Origin: an uncultured Bacteroidales bacterium
Lineage (GTDB): Bacteria > Bacteroidota > Bacteroidia > Bacteroidales > Bacteroidaceae
Assembly (NCBI GenBank): GCA_902798425.1
Contig: CADBWR010000011.1
Span: 1-60,923 of the forward strand
Direction: 5' to 3'
DNA: 60,923 bases
Shown: positions 32,685 to 41,607 of the stretch, in pieces
Layout: each line of letters begins with the position of its first letter
Numbering within the stretch: position 1 is the first letter of the stretch
Notes under the pieces: model-generated
Told to the model about the DNA's origin: nothing
Databases searched by the model: none
What the model saw: only the letters and a program-made list of their open reading frames with translations
Program-made: the position numbers and the translations under genes

Positions 32685-34013
32685 ATGGACAAAAAGATAC
32701 TATTGATATTTTGCATGTTAACGATGGTGTCCACCCTGTGGGCACAAGTCTATGACAATAACGACGAGACGACCGACGAGGACGAGTTTACCGTTATTGA
32801 CGGTGAAGGAAATACTGAGGTCATCGAGTTTCCCGAAGCCATGACCTTCGACTTGGACAGTCTAATGAATATCTATATGGCCAAGACCTATCTGGACGAG
32901 CCTGTGGACTGTAACATGCGAGATGTCAATCCCACCTATAGCAAAGAGGACTATGTAGACCGTCTGAGCCGTATACCCTCCGTTATGGAGATGGCCTACA
33001 ACGACGTTGTACAGAAGTTCATCGACCGCTATAGTGGACGGCTGCGCCACTCCATCAGCTATATGCTGGGCGCTTCCAACTTCTACATGCCTATCTTTGA
33101 GGAGGCGCTAGAGACGTACCAGTTGCCACTGGAACTGAAGTATCTTCCTATCATCGAGTCTGCCCTCAATCCCAAAGCCGTGTCTCGCGTGGGAGCCACC
33201 GGTTTGTGGCAGTTCATGCTGACCACGGGCAAGCAGTATGGATTGCAGGTCAACTCACTGGTTGACGAGCGTCGCGACCCCGTCAAGGCATCCTACGCCG
33301 CAGCCCGCTATCTGAGTGACCTCTATAAAATCTTTGGCGACTGGAACCTTGTTATTGCCGCCTACAACTGCGGACCTGCCAACATCAACAAAGCCATTCA
33401 CCGCGCTAACGGCGAGAAAGACTACTGGCAGATTTACCCCTACCTGCCCAAGGAGACACGAGGCTACGTACCGGCATTCATCGCCGCCAACTACATGATG
33501 ACCTACTACTCGCAGCATAACATCTGCCCCATGAGCACCCGTCTGCCGGCCAGCACTGACACCATCATGGTCAACCGCAACATCCACCTGGAGCAAGTTG
33601 CTGAAGTCATGGGCATCAACATCGACCTCCTACGCTCCCTGAACCCCATGTACCGGCGCGACATTATTCCGGGCACCACTGAACTCTCCCCCCTCCGCCT
33701 GCCACAGACAGAGGTGGGCCGTTTCATTGACCTGCAAGACAGCATCTACAATTACCGTGCCGACGAATTGGTCAACAAGCGCGTCGAGGTAGACGTCAAC
33801 GACGATGCCCCCACCTACTACCGCAAGAGCACGCGCTACAGCCGTCGCAGCAGGGCTGTCAGACGTGGAGGCGGCCGCAGTGTGACCATCCGCCGTGGAC
33901 AGACCCTCTCCGAGATTGCCAAGCGCAACGGCACCACCGTGGCCAAGCTGCGCCGTCTGAATGGCATACGGGGCAACAACATCCGTGCCGGCAAGAAGCT
34001 GAGAGTAAGATAA
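32685..34013 (+). CDS. mltD: Membrane-bound lytic murein transglycosylase, MltD type
   Basis: The product is 442 residues from ATG 32685, with a signal peptide ending TLWAQ. The SLT domain (about 120-280) contains the catalytic glutamate in LPIIESALNPKAVSRVGA and the downstream GLWQFMLTTGKQYGL and AYNCGPANINKAI motifs. A LysM peptidoglycan-binding domain closes the protein (VTIRRGQTLSEIAKRNGTTVAKLRRLNGI). It cleaves glycan strands to anhydromuropeptides, making space for wall growth. It sits between the DUF5683 gene and the Rel gene on the same strand. Confidence 0.92.
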   Translation: MDKKILLIFCMLTMVSTLWAQVYDNNDETTDEDEFTVIDGEGNTEVIEFPEAMTFDLDSLMNIYMAKTYLDEPVDCNMRDVNPTYSKEDYVDRLSRIPSVMEMAYNDVVQKFIDRYSGRLRHSISYMLGASNFYMPIFEEALETYQLPLELKYLPIIESALNPKAVSRVGATGLWQFMLTTGKQYGLQVNSLVDERRDPVKASYAAARYLSDLYKIFGDWNLVIAAYNCGPANINKAIHRANGEKDYWQIYPYLPKETRGYVPAFIAANYMMTYYSQHNICPMSTRLPASTDTIMVNRNIHLEQVAEVMGINIDLLRSLNPMYRRDIIPGTTELSPLRLPQTEVGRFIDLQDSIYNYRADELVNKRVEVDVNDDAPTYYRKSTRYSRRSRAVRRGGGRSVTIRRGQTLSEIAKRNGTTVAKLRRLNGIRGNNIRAGKKLRVR

Positions 34014-34066
34014 GCAATAGATACGCGTCATACCAATAACTATATTCACAGAGGAGAGAAAAGACT

Positions 34067-36331
34067 ATGGACGAAGAGCAAATGAGGCAGGAAGCTGCTG
34101 ACGACAAACTGATAAATGATGCGTTCCAACGACTGCTGGACAGCTATCTGACATCGCGCCATCGCAAGAAAGTGGACCTCATCACCAAGGCATTCAATTT
34201 TGCACGACAGGCTCATAAAGGCGTACGTCGCCTTAGTGGCGAGCCCTACATTATGCACCCCATCGCAGTAGCACAGATTGTCTGTGAAGAGGTAGGATTG
34301 GGGTCTACCAGCATCTGTGCGGCACTGCTGCACGATGTTGTAGAGGACACGGACTACACGACCGAGGATATTGAGAACATCTTCGGTCCCAAGATAGCAC
34401 AGATTGTCGATGGTCTGACCAAGATTTCCGGCGGTATCTTCGGTGAGCAGGCTTCTGCACAAGCTGAGAACTTCAAGAAACTGCTGCTCACCATGAGTGA
34501 GGACATCCGCGTCATCCTCATCAAGATATGTGACCGTCTGCACAACATGCGCACGCTGGAGTCGCAGCCTGCCAACAAACAATATAAGATTGCGGGTGAG
34601 ACGCTCTACATCTATGCACCGCTGGCCAACCGTTTGGGACTCAACAAGATAAAGTCGGAACTAGAGAACCTCTCTTTCCAATATGAGCACCCAGAGGAAT
34701 ATGCCAGCATCAAGGCCAAGTTGGCCGATACCGAGGCTTCCCGCCATGAGCTCTTTGACGAGTTTATCGTCCCCATCGAGGTAGAGTTGCATAAGATGGG
34801 ACTCCACTACCAAATCAAAGAACGTGTCAAGACGCCCTACTCCATCTGGAACAAGATGCAAAACAAGCACGTCACCTTCGACGAGGTGTACGACATACTG
34901 GCAGTGCGTATCATCTTTACCCCCAACAACCGTGAAGAGGAGATTAACGAGTGCTTTAACATCTATGTAGCCATCTCGAAAATCTACAAGAGCCACCCCG
35001 ACCGTTTGCGCGACTGGCTCTCCCACCCCAAGGCCAACGGCTATCAGGCACTGCATGTCACACTGATGTCCAAGCAAGGACGCTGGATAGAGGTGCAGAT
35101 ACGCTCCGACCGCATGGACGAGATTGCCGAGCAGGGCTTTGCCGCCCACTGGAAATACAAAGACGGTGGGGGAGAAGAGTATACGGAGGATGAGACCGAA
35201 CTTAACGATTGGCTGCGCACCATCAAAGAAATCCTGGATGACCCACAGCCTGACGCTATGGATTTCCTCGATGCCGTCAAGCTCAACCTCTTTGCTTCGG
35301 AGATTTTCGTCTTCACACCCAAGGGAGAGATCAAAACCATGCCAACAGGCTGCACAGCACTCGACTTTGCCTTCTCCATCCACACCTTCCTGGGGTCGCA
35401 CTGCATAGGCGCCAAAGTGAACCACAAGTTGGTACCGCTGAGCCACAAGCTGCAGAGCGGTGACCAAGTAGAAATACTCACCTCCAAAGCGCAGCACGTA
35501 CAACCCTCATGGATAAATTTCGTGTCAACGGCCAAAGCTAAGGCTAAGATTCAGGCCATTCTGCGTCGTGACAGCCGTGAGCTACAGAAGCAAGGTGAAG
35601 AGCTCTTCGGGGAATTTTTGAAGAAGAACAATATCAACGACATACCCAACGCAGCAGACCAACTGACAGAATTTCACGAGATGCGCAATCGCGACGAGTT
35701 CTTTCAGGCCATCAGCGAAAAAACCATTCTACTGGGCGACAAAGATGTTGACGAGCTGCTCGGCAAGAACAGCGGCGACAAGCGCGGATGGCGTAAGTTC
35801 GTACCATTCCTTGACAGAAACAAGCAGAAGAAAGCTGTTGAGGAACAGCCGGAGCTCTTCGTCGTTCCTGAGAAGTTCAATCGCAAGAAGCCCATCTTCA
35901 TCACGGACAACAACATCAATCAGTATAAGTTCAAGCACTGCTGTCACCCTATTCCCGGCGACGACGTCCTGGGCTTCATTGACGGCAAACACCAGATAGA
36001 GATTCACAAGCGCTCCTGTCCTGTTGCTGCCAAGCTGAAAGCCAGTTTCGGTAACCGCATCCTTGATGCCAAATGGGATATGCACAAAAAGCTCTTCTTC
36101 GACGCCACCATCCGCCTGCAAGGTATTGACCGTGTTGGCATGCTGCTTGACATCTCGCAGGTCATCTCTTCTCAGATGAATGTGAATATTCACAAACTGA
36201 CGATTGCCAGTGAGGAGGGTGTATTTGACGGTACTGTCGAACTGCGTGTCCACGACCGCGAGGACGTAGGTAATATCATGGGGCAACTGAAAAAGATTGC
36301 CGATATACAGGATGTGACACAGATCATGTAA
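34067..36331 (+). CDS. Bifunctional (p)ppGpp synthetase/hydrolase (RelA/SpoT homologue)
   Basis: The product has 754 residues, full length for a long Rel. In order: the HD hydrolase domain with EPYIMHPIAVAQI and the metal motif ALLHDVVEDTDYT; the synthetase domain (KTPYSIWNKMQNK, YDILAVRIIF, NGYQALHVTLM); the TGS domain (FVFTPKGEIKTMPTGCTALDFAFSIHTFLG); and a C-terminal ACT domain (RVGMLLDISQVISSQMNVNIHKLTI). The intact HDxxED-like site suggests it both makes and degrades the alarmone in response to starvation. The gene follows mltD by 53 nt and precedes the pectinesterase gene by 2 nt. Confidence 0.93.
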   Translation: MDEEQMRQEAADDKLINDAFQRLLDSYLTSRHRKKVDLITKAFNFARQAHKGVRRLSGEPYIMHPIAVAQIVCEEVGLGSTSICAALLHDVVEDTDYTTEDIENIFGPKIAQIVDGLTKISGGIFGEQASAQAENFKKLLLTMSEDIRVILIKICDRLHNMRTLESQPANKQYKIAGETLYIYAPLANRLGLNKIKSELENLSFQYEHPEEYASIKAKLADTEASRHELFDEFIVPIEVELHKMGLHYQIKERVKTPYSIWNKMQNKHVTFDEVYDILAVRIIFTPNNREEEINECFNIYVAISKIYKSHPDRLRDWLSHPKANGYQALHVTLMSKQGRWIEVQIRSDRMDEIAEQGFAAHWKYKDGGGEEYTEDETELNDWLRTIKEILDDPQPDAMDFLDAVKLNLFASEIFVFTPKGEIKTMPTGCTALDFAFSIHTFLGSHCIGAKVNHKLVPLSHKLQSGDQVEILTSKAQHVQPSWINFVSTAKAKAKIQAILRRDSRELQKQGEELFGEFLKKNNINDIPNAADQLTEFHEMRNRDEFFQAISEKTILLGDKDVDELLGKNSGDKRGWRKFVPFLDRNKQKKAVEEQPELFVVPEKFNRKKPIFITDNNINQYKFKHCCHPIPGDDVLGFIDGKHQIEIHKRSCPVAAKLKASFGNRILDAKWDMHKKLFFDATIRLQGIDRVGMLLDISQVISSQMNVNIHKLTIASEEGVFDGTVELRVHDREDVGNIMGQLKKIADIQDVTQIM

Positions 36332-36348
36332 AAATGTATATTTATACG

Positions 36349-37302
36349 ATGATGAAACGTAGCATATTATTCTTTCTTTCATTATTTTCTCTTTACATGG
36401 CAAATGCTGCCAATCCGTATGACAACCCAGACACCATTGTGGTGGCTCGGGACGGAACAGGACAGTTCCGCACAGTAGCGGAGGCTGTTGAGGTATGCCG
36501 TGCCTTCATGGACTACCACAAGGTGATTTATATTAAGAAAGGAACATACAAGGAGAAACTTATCATTCCACAGTCGCTCACCAATATTGAGCTGTGTGGC
36601 GAGAGTCGCGACGAGACCATCATAACATGGGACGACCATGCTAACATCAATAAGATGGGTACCTTCCGCACCTACACAATGAAGGTAGAAGGCAGCATGA
36701 TAACCTTTAAGAACCTTACCATCGAAAACAATGCCGCCCGACTGGGACAGGCCGTAGCACTCCATACCGAAGGGGATATGCTGACGTTCATCGGTTGTCG
36801 CTTTCTGGGTCATCAAGACACCATATATACAGGCAACGCCCGTACACGTCTATACTTTAAGGACTGTCATATAGAGGGAACTACCGACTTTATCTTCGGA
36901 CCAGCAACGGCATGGTTTGAGCATTGCTTTATCCTGTGCAAGATCAACTCATACATCACTGCTGCCTCCACTCCCAAGGATGTTCCCTACGGCTACATCT
37001 TCAACGACTGCACCATACGTTGCGCGGAAGGTGTCGACAAGGTCTATTTGGGACGTCCGTGGCGTGACTATGGATATACGCTCTTCATGAACTGCGACCT
37101 GCCACGTCAGATACGTCCTGAGGGGTGGCACCACTGGCAGAAGTCACGTGAAGCTACGGCGCGTTATCTGGAGTACAACAATCGTGGCGAAGGTGCTGCC
37201 ACCCAGCAGCGTGTTTCATGGAGCCACCAACTCACGAAGAAAGAGGCACAAAAAATAACGCTGAACACAGTGTTCAGCGTTAACCACCAATGGTTACCAT
37301 AA
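36349..37302 (+). CDS. Secreted pectinesterase (CE8)
   Basis: The product is about 317 residues from ATG 36349; an ATG at 36334 is in frame. A signal peptide (ILFFLSLFSLYMANA) is followed by a right-handed beta-helix of carbohydrate esterase family 8: GHQDTIYTG, EGTTDFIFGPATAWFEHC with the two catalytic aspartates, and LGRPWRDYG with the substrate arginine. It removes methyl groups from homogalacturonan, useful in a gut or rumen Prevotella. It is not flanked by susCD or other pectin genes, so it is not part of a visible utilisation locus. Confidence 0.88.
   Translation: MMKRSILFFLSLFSLYMANAANPYDNPDTIVVARDGTGQFRTVAEAVEVCRAFMDYHKVIYIKKGTYKEKLIIPQSLTNIELCGESRDETIITWDDHANINKMGTFRTYTMKVEGSMITFKNLTIENNAARLGQAVALHTEGDMLTFIGCRFLGHQDTIYTGNARTRLYFKDCHIEGTTDFIFGPATAWFEHCFILCKINSYITAASTPKDVPYGYIFNDCTIRCAEGVDKVYLGRPWRDYGYTLFMNCDLPRQIRPEGWHHWQKSREATARYLEYNNRGEGAATQQRVSWSHQLTKKEAQKITLNTVFSVNHQWLP
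37257..37281. repeat. Perfect 25-nt palindrome in the end of the pectinesterase gene
   Basis: AACGCTGAACAC, a central A, and the exact reverse complement GTGTTCAGCGTT, inside the last 15 codons. There is no T-run. It could act as a hairpin terminator for either convergent gene, or as an operator. Confidence 0.6.
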
Positions 37303-37318
37303 GTAGCCCTACTCTCTC

Positions 37319-37669
37319 TTACTGCAGATAGTCCATTTGTCGTTTGAGTGCTTGTAAATCATCACGCACACTGATAAGCCGCGTCAGCACCTCTGCTCTA
37401 CGATCGGCACCATCTCTGTTGCTATTGATAATCTTTTTAGCTGCAGCCAACTTGAAGCCACGTACCTTCACCAGGTTGTGAATTAGGCGTATCTGCTCAA
37501 TATCCTTCTCCTGATACTGACGAATCTTAGCTGGACCGCTAGTCTTCGGCTTCAAATGCGGAAACTCTTGCTCCCAATAGCGCAATGTACTCTCGTTGAC
37601 GCCAAACATATCGGCAACTTCCTTAATGGAATAGTACAATTTCAAGTTTTTGTTCAGATTCAGTGCCAT
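37319..37669 (-). CDS. MerR family transcriptional regulator
   Basis: The product has 116 residues. The N-terminal winged helix is YYSIKEVADMFGVNESTLRYWEQEFPHLKP, followed by the second wing helix KIRQYQEKDIEQIRLIHNLVKVRGFKLAAAKKII. A short coiled-coil C-terminus (LTRLISVRDDLQALKRQMDYL) suits dimerisation. There is no cysteine or other obvious ligand site, so the effector is unknown. This small form is widespread in Bacteroidales. It is convergent with the pectinesterase gene and lies downstream of the envelope lipoprotein operon. Confidence 0.9.
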   Translation of the reverse strand: MALNLNKNLKLYYSIKEVADMFGVNESTLRYWEQEFPHLKPKTSGPAKIRQYQEKDIEQIRLIHNLVKVRGFKLAAAKKIINSNRDGADRRAEVLTRLISVRDDLQALKRQMDYLQ

Positions 37670-37703
37670 ACCTTAACAGTATTCTCTTTTGTCCGGATTA
37701 GAA

Positions 37704-38384
37704 TTAGTAATCGATGGATGCCTCAACGCGTTCCTTGCCAGCAGGATCCTTCTGGTCCTGACCAAACTTCAGGCCATACTTACCTTCTGGCATATCGCTC
37801 AGCACATAAGCCGTACACTTTCTGCCAGCTTCTATTTTGTCAGTAGAAGCAGTCTTGGCAGCAGTGGCAGCGACATCAAGCAATGCGCCAAGCAAACCTT
37901 TGCTGCTCGTGCTGACACTGGTATTTAACTTCACCTTACCTTCACGCTGATAGAGCGTCTGTCCAGTAACGGTAGAGCGCAGAATATACTCCACCTCGAC
38001 AGTCAGCGAACCACCGATATTGTTACGATTCCACGACTTGATGATGGTAAACATGGCGGCATCAGCACCTAACACGTTACGGAACTGTGCCAAGCTACCC
38101 TCCAAGAATGGTTCCGCATCATAGGCGCTCTCCGACTGGAACATGTCCATTGTCAGCATAGGAGAGAAGACATAGTAGCCCTTCTCGCAGAGTGGCGTAT
38201 ACAGTGTCGTATAAAAGAAGTCCTTGGCATCCACATGGTTGGTGCGGTTGATGGGGGGCATCACAACGATAGACAAAGGTTTCTCTTCATACATCTTCGG
38301 ATAGCGGACGTCGCGCGTCAACGATGACGTAGCACAGGAGGCCAACGTGATGGCCATCACGGCTAAAGCAATATAGTTTTTCAT
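37704..38384 (-). CDS. DUF799 / GNA1162-like lipoprotein
   Basis: The product has 226 residues with the lipobox LASC (Cys17). The body starts RYPKMYEEKPLSIVVMPPINRTNHVDAKDFFYTTLYTPLCEKGYYVFSPML, which matches the DUF799 (GNA1162) family of outer-membrane lipoproteins with a TolB-N-like fold. It is the last gene of a four-gene operon and overlaps the DUF4810 gene by 4 nt. The trio CsgG-like/DUF4810/DUF799 is a recurring envelope cluster in Gram-negative bacteria with no firmly assigned role. Confidence 0.8.
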   Translation of the reverse strand: MKNYIALAVMAITLASCATSSLTRDVRYPKMYEEKPLSIVVMPPINRTNHVDAKDFFYTTLYTPLCEKGYYVFSPMLTMDMFQSESAYDAEPFLEGSLAQFRNVLGADAAMFTIIKSWNRNNIGGSLTVEVEYILRSTVTGQTLYQREGKVKLNTSVSTSSKGLLGALLDVAATAAKTASTDKIEAGRKCTAYVLSDMPEGKYGLKFGQDQKDPAGKERVEASIDY

Positions 38385-38725
38385 TTCTCCAGCTGTTTGA
38401 TAATTCGTGAAATAAACTTCTCAGACTCCGGATAGAGTGCCACCTCCTGTTTCAGCAAGGTTATGCCCTCCTGCTTCTGTCCGGCCTTCACCAAAAGATA
38501 GCCATATTCGGCATTGACACCTGGCGGTACAACCTTGCGAGCAGCACTCTGCGTCGTAATCACCTTTTTGTATTGTGCCATAGCCTCAGCCAGTTTCTCT
38601 TCTGAGGCACGCTTGGTATACTGGTACGAAGCATCCTCAGAATCATACCACGAATAGAGTGACTGGGTACTTTCACATGATGTTAGCAGCAACATAGCAC
38701 AAGCTGCATAGAATATCTTCTTCAT
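38381..38725 (-). CDS. DUF4810 lipoprotein
   Basis: The product has 114 residues; lipobox LLTSC. The segment LYSWYDSEDASYQYTKRASEEKLAEAMAQYKKVI and the later PPGVNAEYGYLLVKAGQKQEGITLLKQEVALYPESEKFISRIIKQL are the typical DUF4810 pattern, a small TPR-like helical protein anchored in a membrane. It overlaps both neighbours by 4 nt, so it is translated in step with them. Confidence 0.82.
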   Translation of the reverse strand: MKKIFYAACAMLLLTSCESTQSLYSWYDSEDASYQYTKRASEEKLAEAMAQYKKVITTQSAARKVVPPGVNAEYGYLLVKAGQKQEGITLLKQEVALYPESEKFISRIIKQLEK

Positions 38726-39069
38726 GGCAGATTAATAACTTTAGTTTCTTGCGTTGACAGGAATATCTGTTTCTCATAGACTGTTTCACCACGGAAAGTG
38801 ACTTTCAGGTGACGATTGCCAAGACCTACGCCATACTGAAAACCTTTGCGGTTGGAAACCTTTGGTTTAATGACTTTGGCATCAAACTTGGTACCGTCAA
38901 TATCTACTTGTACGGGGTATGCACCATTACCATATTTGTCGAGCGGACCAACAAATACGAGATAAGCCATATCCTCCTGACCAGTCTGCATAGCGACGGG
39001 ATAACTGGTCTTACAGCCTACTAGCAAAACTGCAACAAAGGCTATCGCAAACAATAACAGCTTTTTCAT
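38722..39069 (-). CDS. Small lipoprotein of unknown function in the CsgG-like operon
   Basis: The product has 115 residues with a lipobox (VLLVGC, Cys19). The mature part is short and beta-rich (YPVQVDIDGTKFDAKVIKPK, GNRHLKVTFRGETVYEKQIFLSTQETKVINL), the size and strand pattern of a small PEGA-like or Ig-like domain. I cannot name the family. It overlaps the CsgG-like gene upstream and the DUF4810 gene downstream by 4 nt each, and is an addition to the usual three-gene cluster. Confidence 0.75.
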   Translation of the reverse strand: MKKLLLFAIAFVAVLLVGCKTSYPVAMQTGQEDMAYLVFVGPLDKYGNGAYPVQVDIDGTKFDAKVIKPKVSNRKGFQYGVGLGNRHLKVTFRGETVYEKQIFLSTQETKVINLP

Positions 39070-40001
39070 TTCTTAATCTCCTCTATATAATAGGTGTTCA
39101 ACTTCGTAGCATCAATGGGAGTAGAACCATTATATTCTACAAACGAATACTCGGTTTCGGGAGTATCACCACCCGTTGCCGACACAGTAACAGTACCAAT
39201 CTGCTTGCCTGGCAATTCAATCATAACACCTGACTGCGGATTCTTTACCTTCCTGCCACGAGTTTTCACAGCAAAGACATCGCCCTCCCTGATGCCCTGG
39301 CTGGCACCACCAGCAATCATCTGAGCATCAGAATCGTAGGTGAGGAAGAAAGTGCGCCAAGGCTTATCGGTACACTTGTTAATGATGTTCTCCACCAACT
39401 GGCCAATAGCCTCAGAGATGGCTTTATCACTCAGCGTAGCGTCATAGTCTGCACGGCCGCCAACGCCCAAAGTGGTCTTTGTCGTAATCTGAGCCTGGCC
39501 TTTCGCTTCATCAGAATAGACGATAAGTCCCGTTGAGACATCTACCAAACGGATAGCAACGGCAGCCTCTACTGTCTGCATCTTCGTAGAAGTAAAGACA
39601 CCTTCCTTACCTGTGTTTTTGCGACCGAACTGTGTGATGCTACCGATAATCATATAGTCAGCACCAATAGTCTGCAAGCCATCTTCACTTTTCTTGGCCT
39701 CTTCCAACAACTGAGCCATGTCACCGCGCTCCAACAAAAGGAACTTATTAGACGCAGCAAGCTTAGCAGACAAAATGTCAAGGGCCTGCTTTCCCATGGG
39801 GTCATTTTCTTTATCATAGAAAATTCCCTTGGCGTACTGTGTCTCATTAGAGAAGCGGCCAATGGCCACTTTACGTTTTATGGTCTTTCCATCAGCAGGT
39901 TGGGCAACCTTGATGGGCTCCACTACCTGTGTCTTACGCTGAGCTTGAGAACTGATAGCAAAGGCTACCAGCAACACAACTGCAAATAATACTCTTTTCA
40001 T
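39066..40001 (-). CDS. CsgG/HfaB family outer-membrane secretion or assembly protein
   Basis: The product is 311 residues from ATG 40001 (MKRVLFAVVLLVAFAISSQAQ). CsgG family features are KRKVAIGRFSNETQYAKGIFYD, LSAKLAASNKFLLLERGDMAQLLEE, GADYMIIGSITQFGRK and VAIRLVDVSTGLIVYSDEAKG. The signal ends in AQ with no lipobox cysteine, unlike curli CsgG. There are no curli subunit genes nearby, so a channel for amyloid is unlikely; a periplasmic or outer-membrane complex with the three lipoproteins that follow fits better. A promoter lies at 40042-40072. Confidence 0.82.
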   Translation of the reverse strand: MKRVLFAVVLLVAFAISSQAQRKTQVVEPIKVAQPADGKTIKRKVAIGRFSNETQYAKGIFYDKENDPMGKQALDILSAKLAASNKFLLLERGDMAQLLEEAKKSEDGLQTIGADYMIIGSITQFGRKNTGKEGVFTSTKMQTVEAAVAIRLVDVSTGLIVYSDEAKGQAQITTKTTLGVGGRADYDATLSDKAISEAIGQLVENIINKCTDKPWRTFFLTYDSDAQMIAGGASQGIREGDVFAVKTRGRKVKNPQSGVMIELPGKQIGTVTVSATGGDTPETEYSFVEYNGSTPIDATKLNTYYIEEIKK

Positions 40002-40041
40002 AATTGACAATAATTATATTGTTTAGGGAAATATATCACGG

Positions 40042-40072
40042 CAAAGATACAAACATTTTTTTAAAAAAACAA
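40042..40072 (-). promoter_or_regulatory. Promoter of the CsgG-like operon
   Basis: Leftward TTG (40072-40070), 20 nt, TATCTTTG (40049-40042), 40 nt ahead of the start codon. Confidence 0.65.
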
Positions 40073-40150
40073 AAAAAACGGCAAATATTTCATTCACCGT
40101 CTTTTTCTTATTTTCCACGTCTCACTTCAGACATTCTGAATCAGACATCA

Positions 40151-41239
40151 TTACTTCTTATATTTCTCCGCCTGACTTCTGATAAGTTCCTCGTCATCAA
40201 AGTAGTTGATCTGCATAGCACGACGCACCTCGTCCATCGTCTGGGCTGCCGTCTCACGTGCTTTCTCAGTACCTTTTTTCAAGATATTGTAGATTTCAGG
40301 AATATCCTGTTCAAACTCATGGCGACGCTGGCGCATGGGCTCCAAGAACTCGTTGAGAATCTGGTTCAAGAACTTCTTGCACTTCATATCGCCCAGACCT
40401 CCTCGACGATAGTGATCCTTCAGCTCGTCCAAGTTCTGGTACTCGGGCCAATACGCTGCGAAATGCTCGGGCTTGGAGAAAGCATCAAGATAGGTAAATA
40501 CGGCATTACCCTCTACATGTCCCGGGTCGTTCAGGTTGATATGCTCAGGGTCGGTATACATCGAGCGTACCTTTTGCCATACGGTATCCGCATCGTCTGA
40601 CAGGTAGATGCAGTTACCCAGTGACTTCGACATCTTCTCCTTGCCATCTGTTCCTGGCAGGCGGCGTGCCGTCAAGTTCTCTGGCAACAGAATGTTGGGT
40701 TCTACCAAGACAGGGGCATATATCTGGTTGAAGCGACGAGCCAATTCGCGCGTTACTTCCAGCATAGGTTCCTGATCTTCACCGGCAGGCACGGTAGTAG
40801 CCTTAAACAGCGTGATGTCGGCAGCTTGGCTGACAGGGTAGCAGAAAAATCCTAAAGGAATACTCTCGCCCTCAAAGCCACGCATCTTCACCTCTGTCTT
40901 TACCGTTGGGTTACGCTGAACACGGCTCACTGACACCAGATTCATCAAATAGGTCGTCAACTCGGCCAATTCTGTTATCTGACTCTGAATGAACAGCGTG
41001 CACTTCTCTGGATCGAGGCCGGCAGCCAGATAGTCCAGTGCCACTTCAATAATATTCTGGCGAATCTTCTCAGGGTTGTCGGCATTGTCTGTCAAGGCTT
41101 GTACATCAGCCATGAAAACAAACATCTTTTCGTAATCACCTGCATTCTGCAGTTCTACACGACGGCGCAGGGAACCAATATAGTGGCCCAGATGCAACTT
41201 GCCTGTAGGACGGTCTCCGGTTAATATAATCTTTCCCAT
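40151..41239 (-). CDS. trpS: Tryptophan-tRNA ligase
   Basis: The product is 362 residues from ATG 41239; an upstream in-frame extension would cross the promoter. Class I synthetase motifs are present: [13 protein letters not shown] (HIGH) near the start and [11 protein letters not shown] (KMSKS) near residue 205. [33 protein letters not shown] and PGLDPEKC-like segments fit TrpRS. It charges tRNA-Trp for translation. The gene has its own promoter (41268-41298) and lies apart from the lipoprotein operon. No T-box or leader peptide is visible upstream. Confidence 0.95.
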   Translation of the reverse strand: MGKIILTGDRPTGKLHLGHYIGSLRRRVELQNAGDYEKMFVFMADVQALTDNADNPEKIRQNIIEVALDYLAAGLDPEKCTLFIQSQITELAELTTYLMNLVSVSRVQRNPTVKTEVKMRGFEGESIPLGFFCYPVSQAADITLFKATTVPAGEDQEPMLEVTRELARRFNQIYAPVLVEPNILLPENLTARRLPGTDGKEKMSKSLGNCIYLSDDADTVWQKVRSMYTDPEHINLNDPGHVEGNAVFTYLDAFSKPEHFAAYWPEYQNLDELKDHYRRGGLGDMKCKKFLNQILNEFLEPMRQRRHEFEQDIPEIYNILKKGTEKARETAAQTMDEVRRAMQINYFDDEELIRSQAEKYKK

Positions 41240-41267
41240 TATCTCTGTACTTTTTCGAATTTGTCTG

Positions 41268-41298
41268 CAAAGGTAGTGTAAATCGGATGAAAAACCAA
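41268..41298 (-). promoter_or_regulatory. Promoter of trpS
   Basis: Leftward TTG (41298-41296), 20 nt, TACCTTTG (41275-41268). The gene-free interval 41240-41607 holds this promoter and the tolC promoter and nothing else I can support. Confidence 0.65.
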
Positions 41299-41561
41299 AT
41301 GAATTTGAGATTTTCTGAAGAGAATCATCTCTTTGTAGCAAACGCTTCATCGCGCGAACATTATTATATTAGAAGGCAGAGCTAAGTGTAAATGTACTAT
41401 AGCAATGAGAAAGTGGTGTTTGTAGGGGCATGATAATTATCCATATACAAAAATTACACAATATCTCTATAAAACAGGAATAAATATAGAGGTTTTCGTT
41501 AATTATTTCTACCAAATCAAAAATAATCAGTAAAACATTTCTCTATTTCGTCGATATTTTC

Positions 41562-41569
41562 TACCTTTG
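41562..41569 (+). promoter_or_regulatory. -7 box of the tolC-macAB operon
   Basis: TACCTTTG followed by CAC, 38 nt ahead of ATG 41608. The -33 region lacks an exact TTG at 19 nt. Confidence 0.55.
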
Positions 41570-41607
41570 CACAGAGAAAAAAGTCAAAACCATAAAGTGA
41601 CAAGCCC

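Noticed and set aside
39066-40001. Curli secretion channel
   Set aside because: The signal peptide has no lipobox cysteine, and no csgA, csgB, csgE or csgF-like gene is present; the neighbours are DUF4810 and DUF799 lipoproteins.
40004-40600. Rightward gene opposite the end of trpS
   Set aside because: It begins in the CsgG promoter region and continues antisense to trpS; no homology or signal supports it.
41240-41607. T-box or trp leader upstream of trpS
   Set aside because: No tandem Trp codons, specifier loop or terminator/antiterminator pair can be seen; only two divergent promoters.
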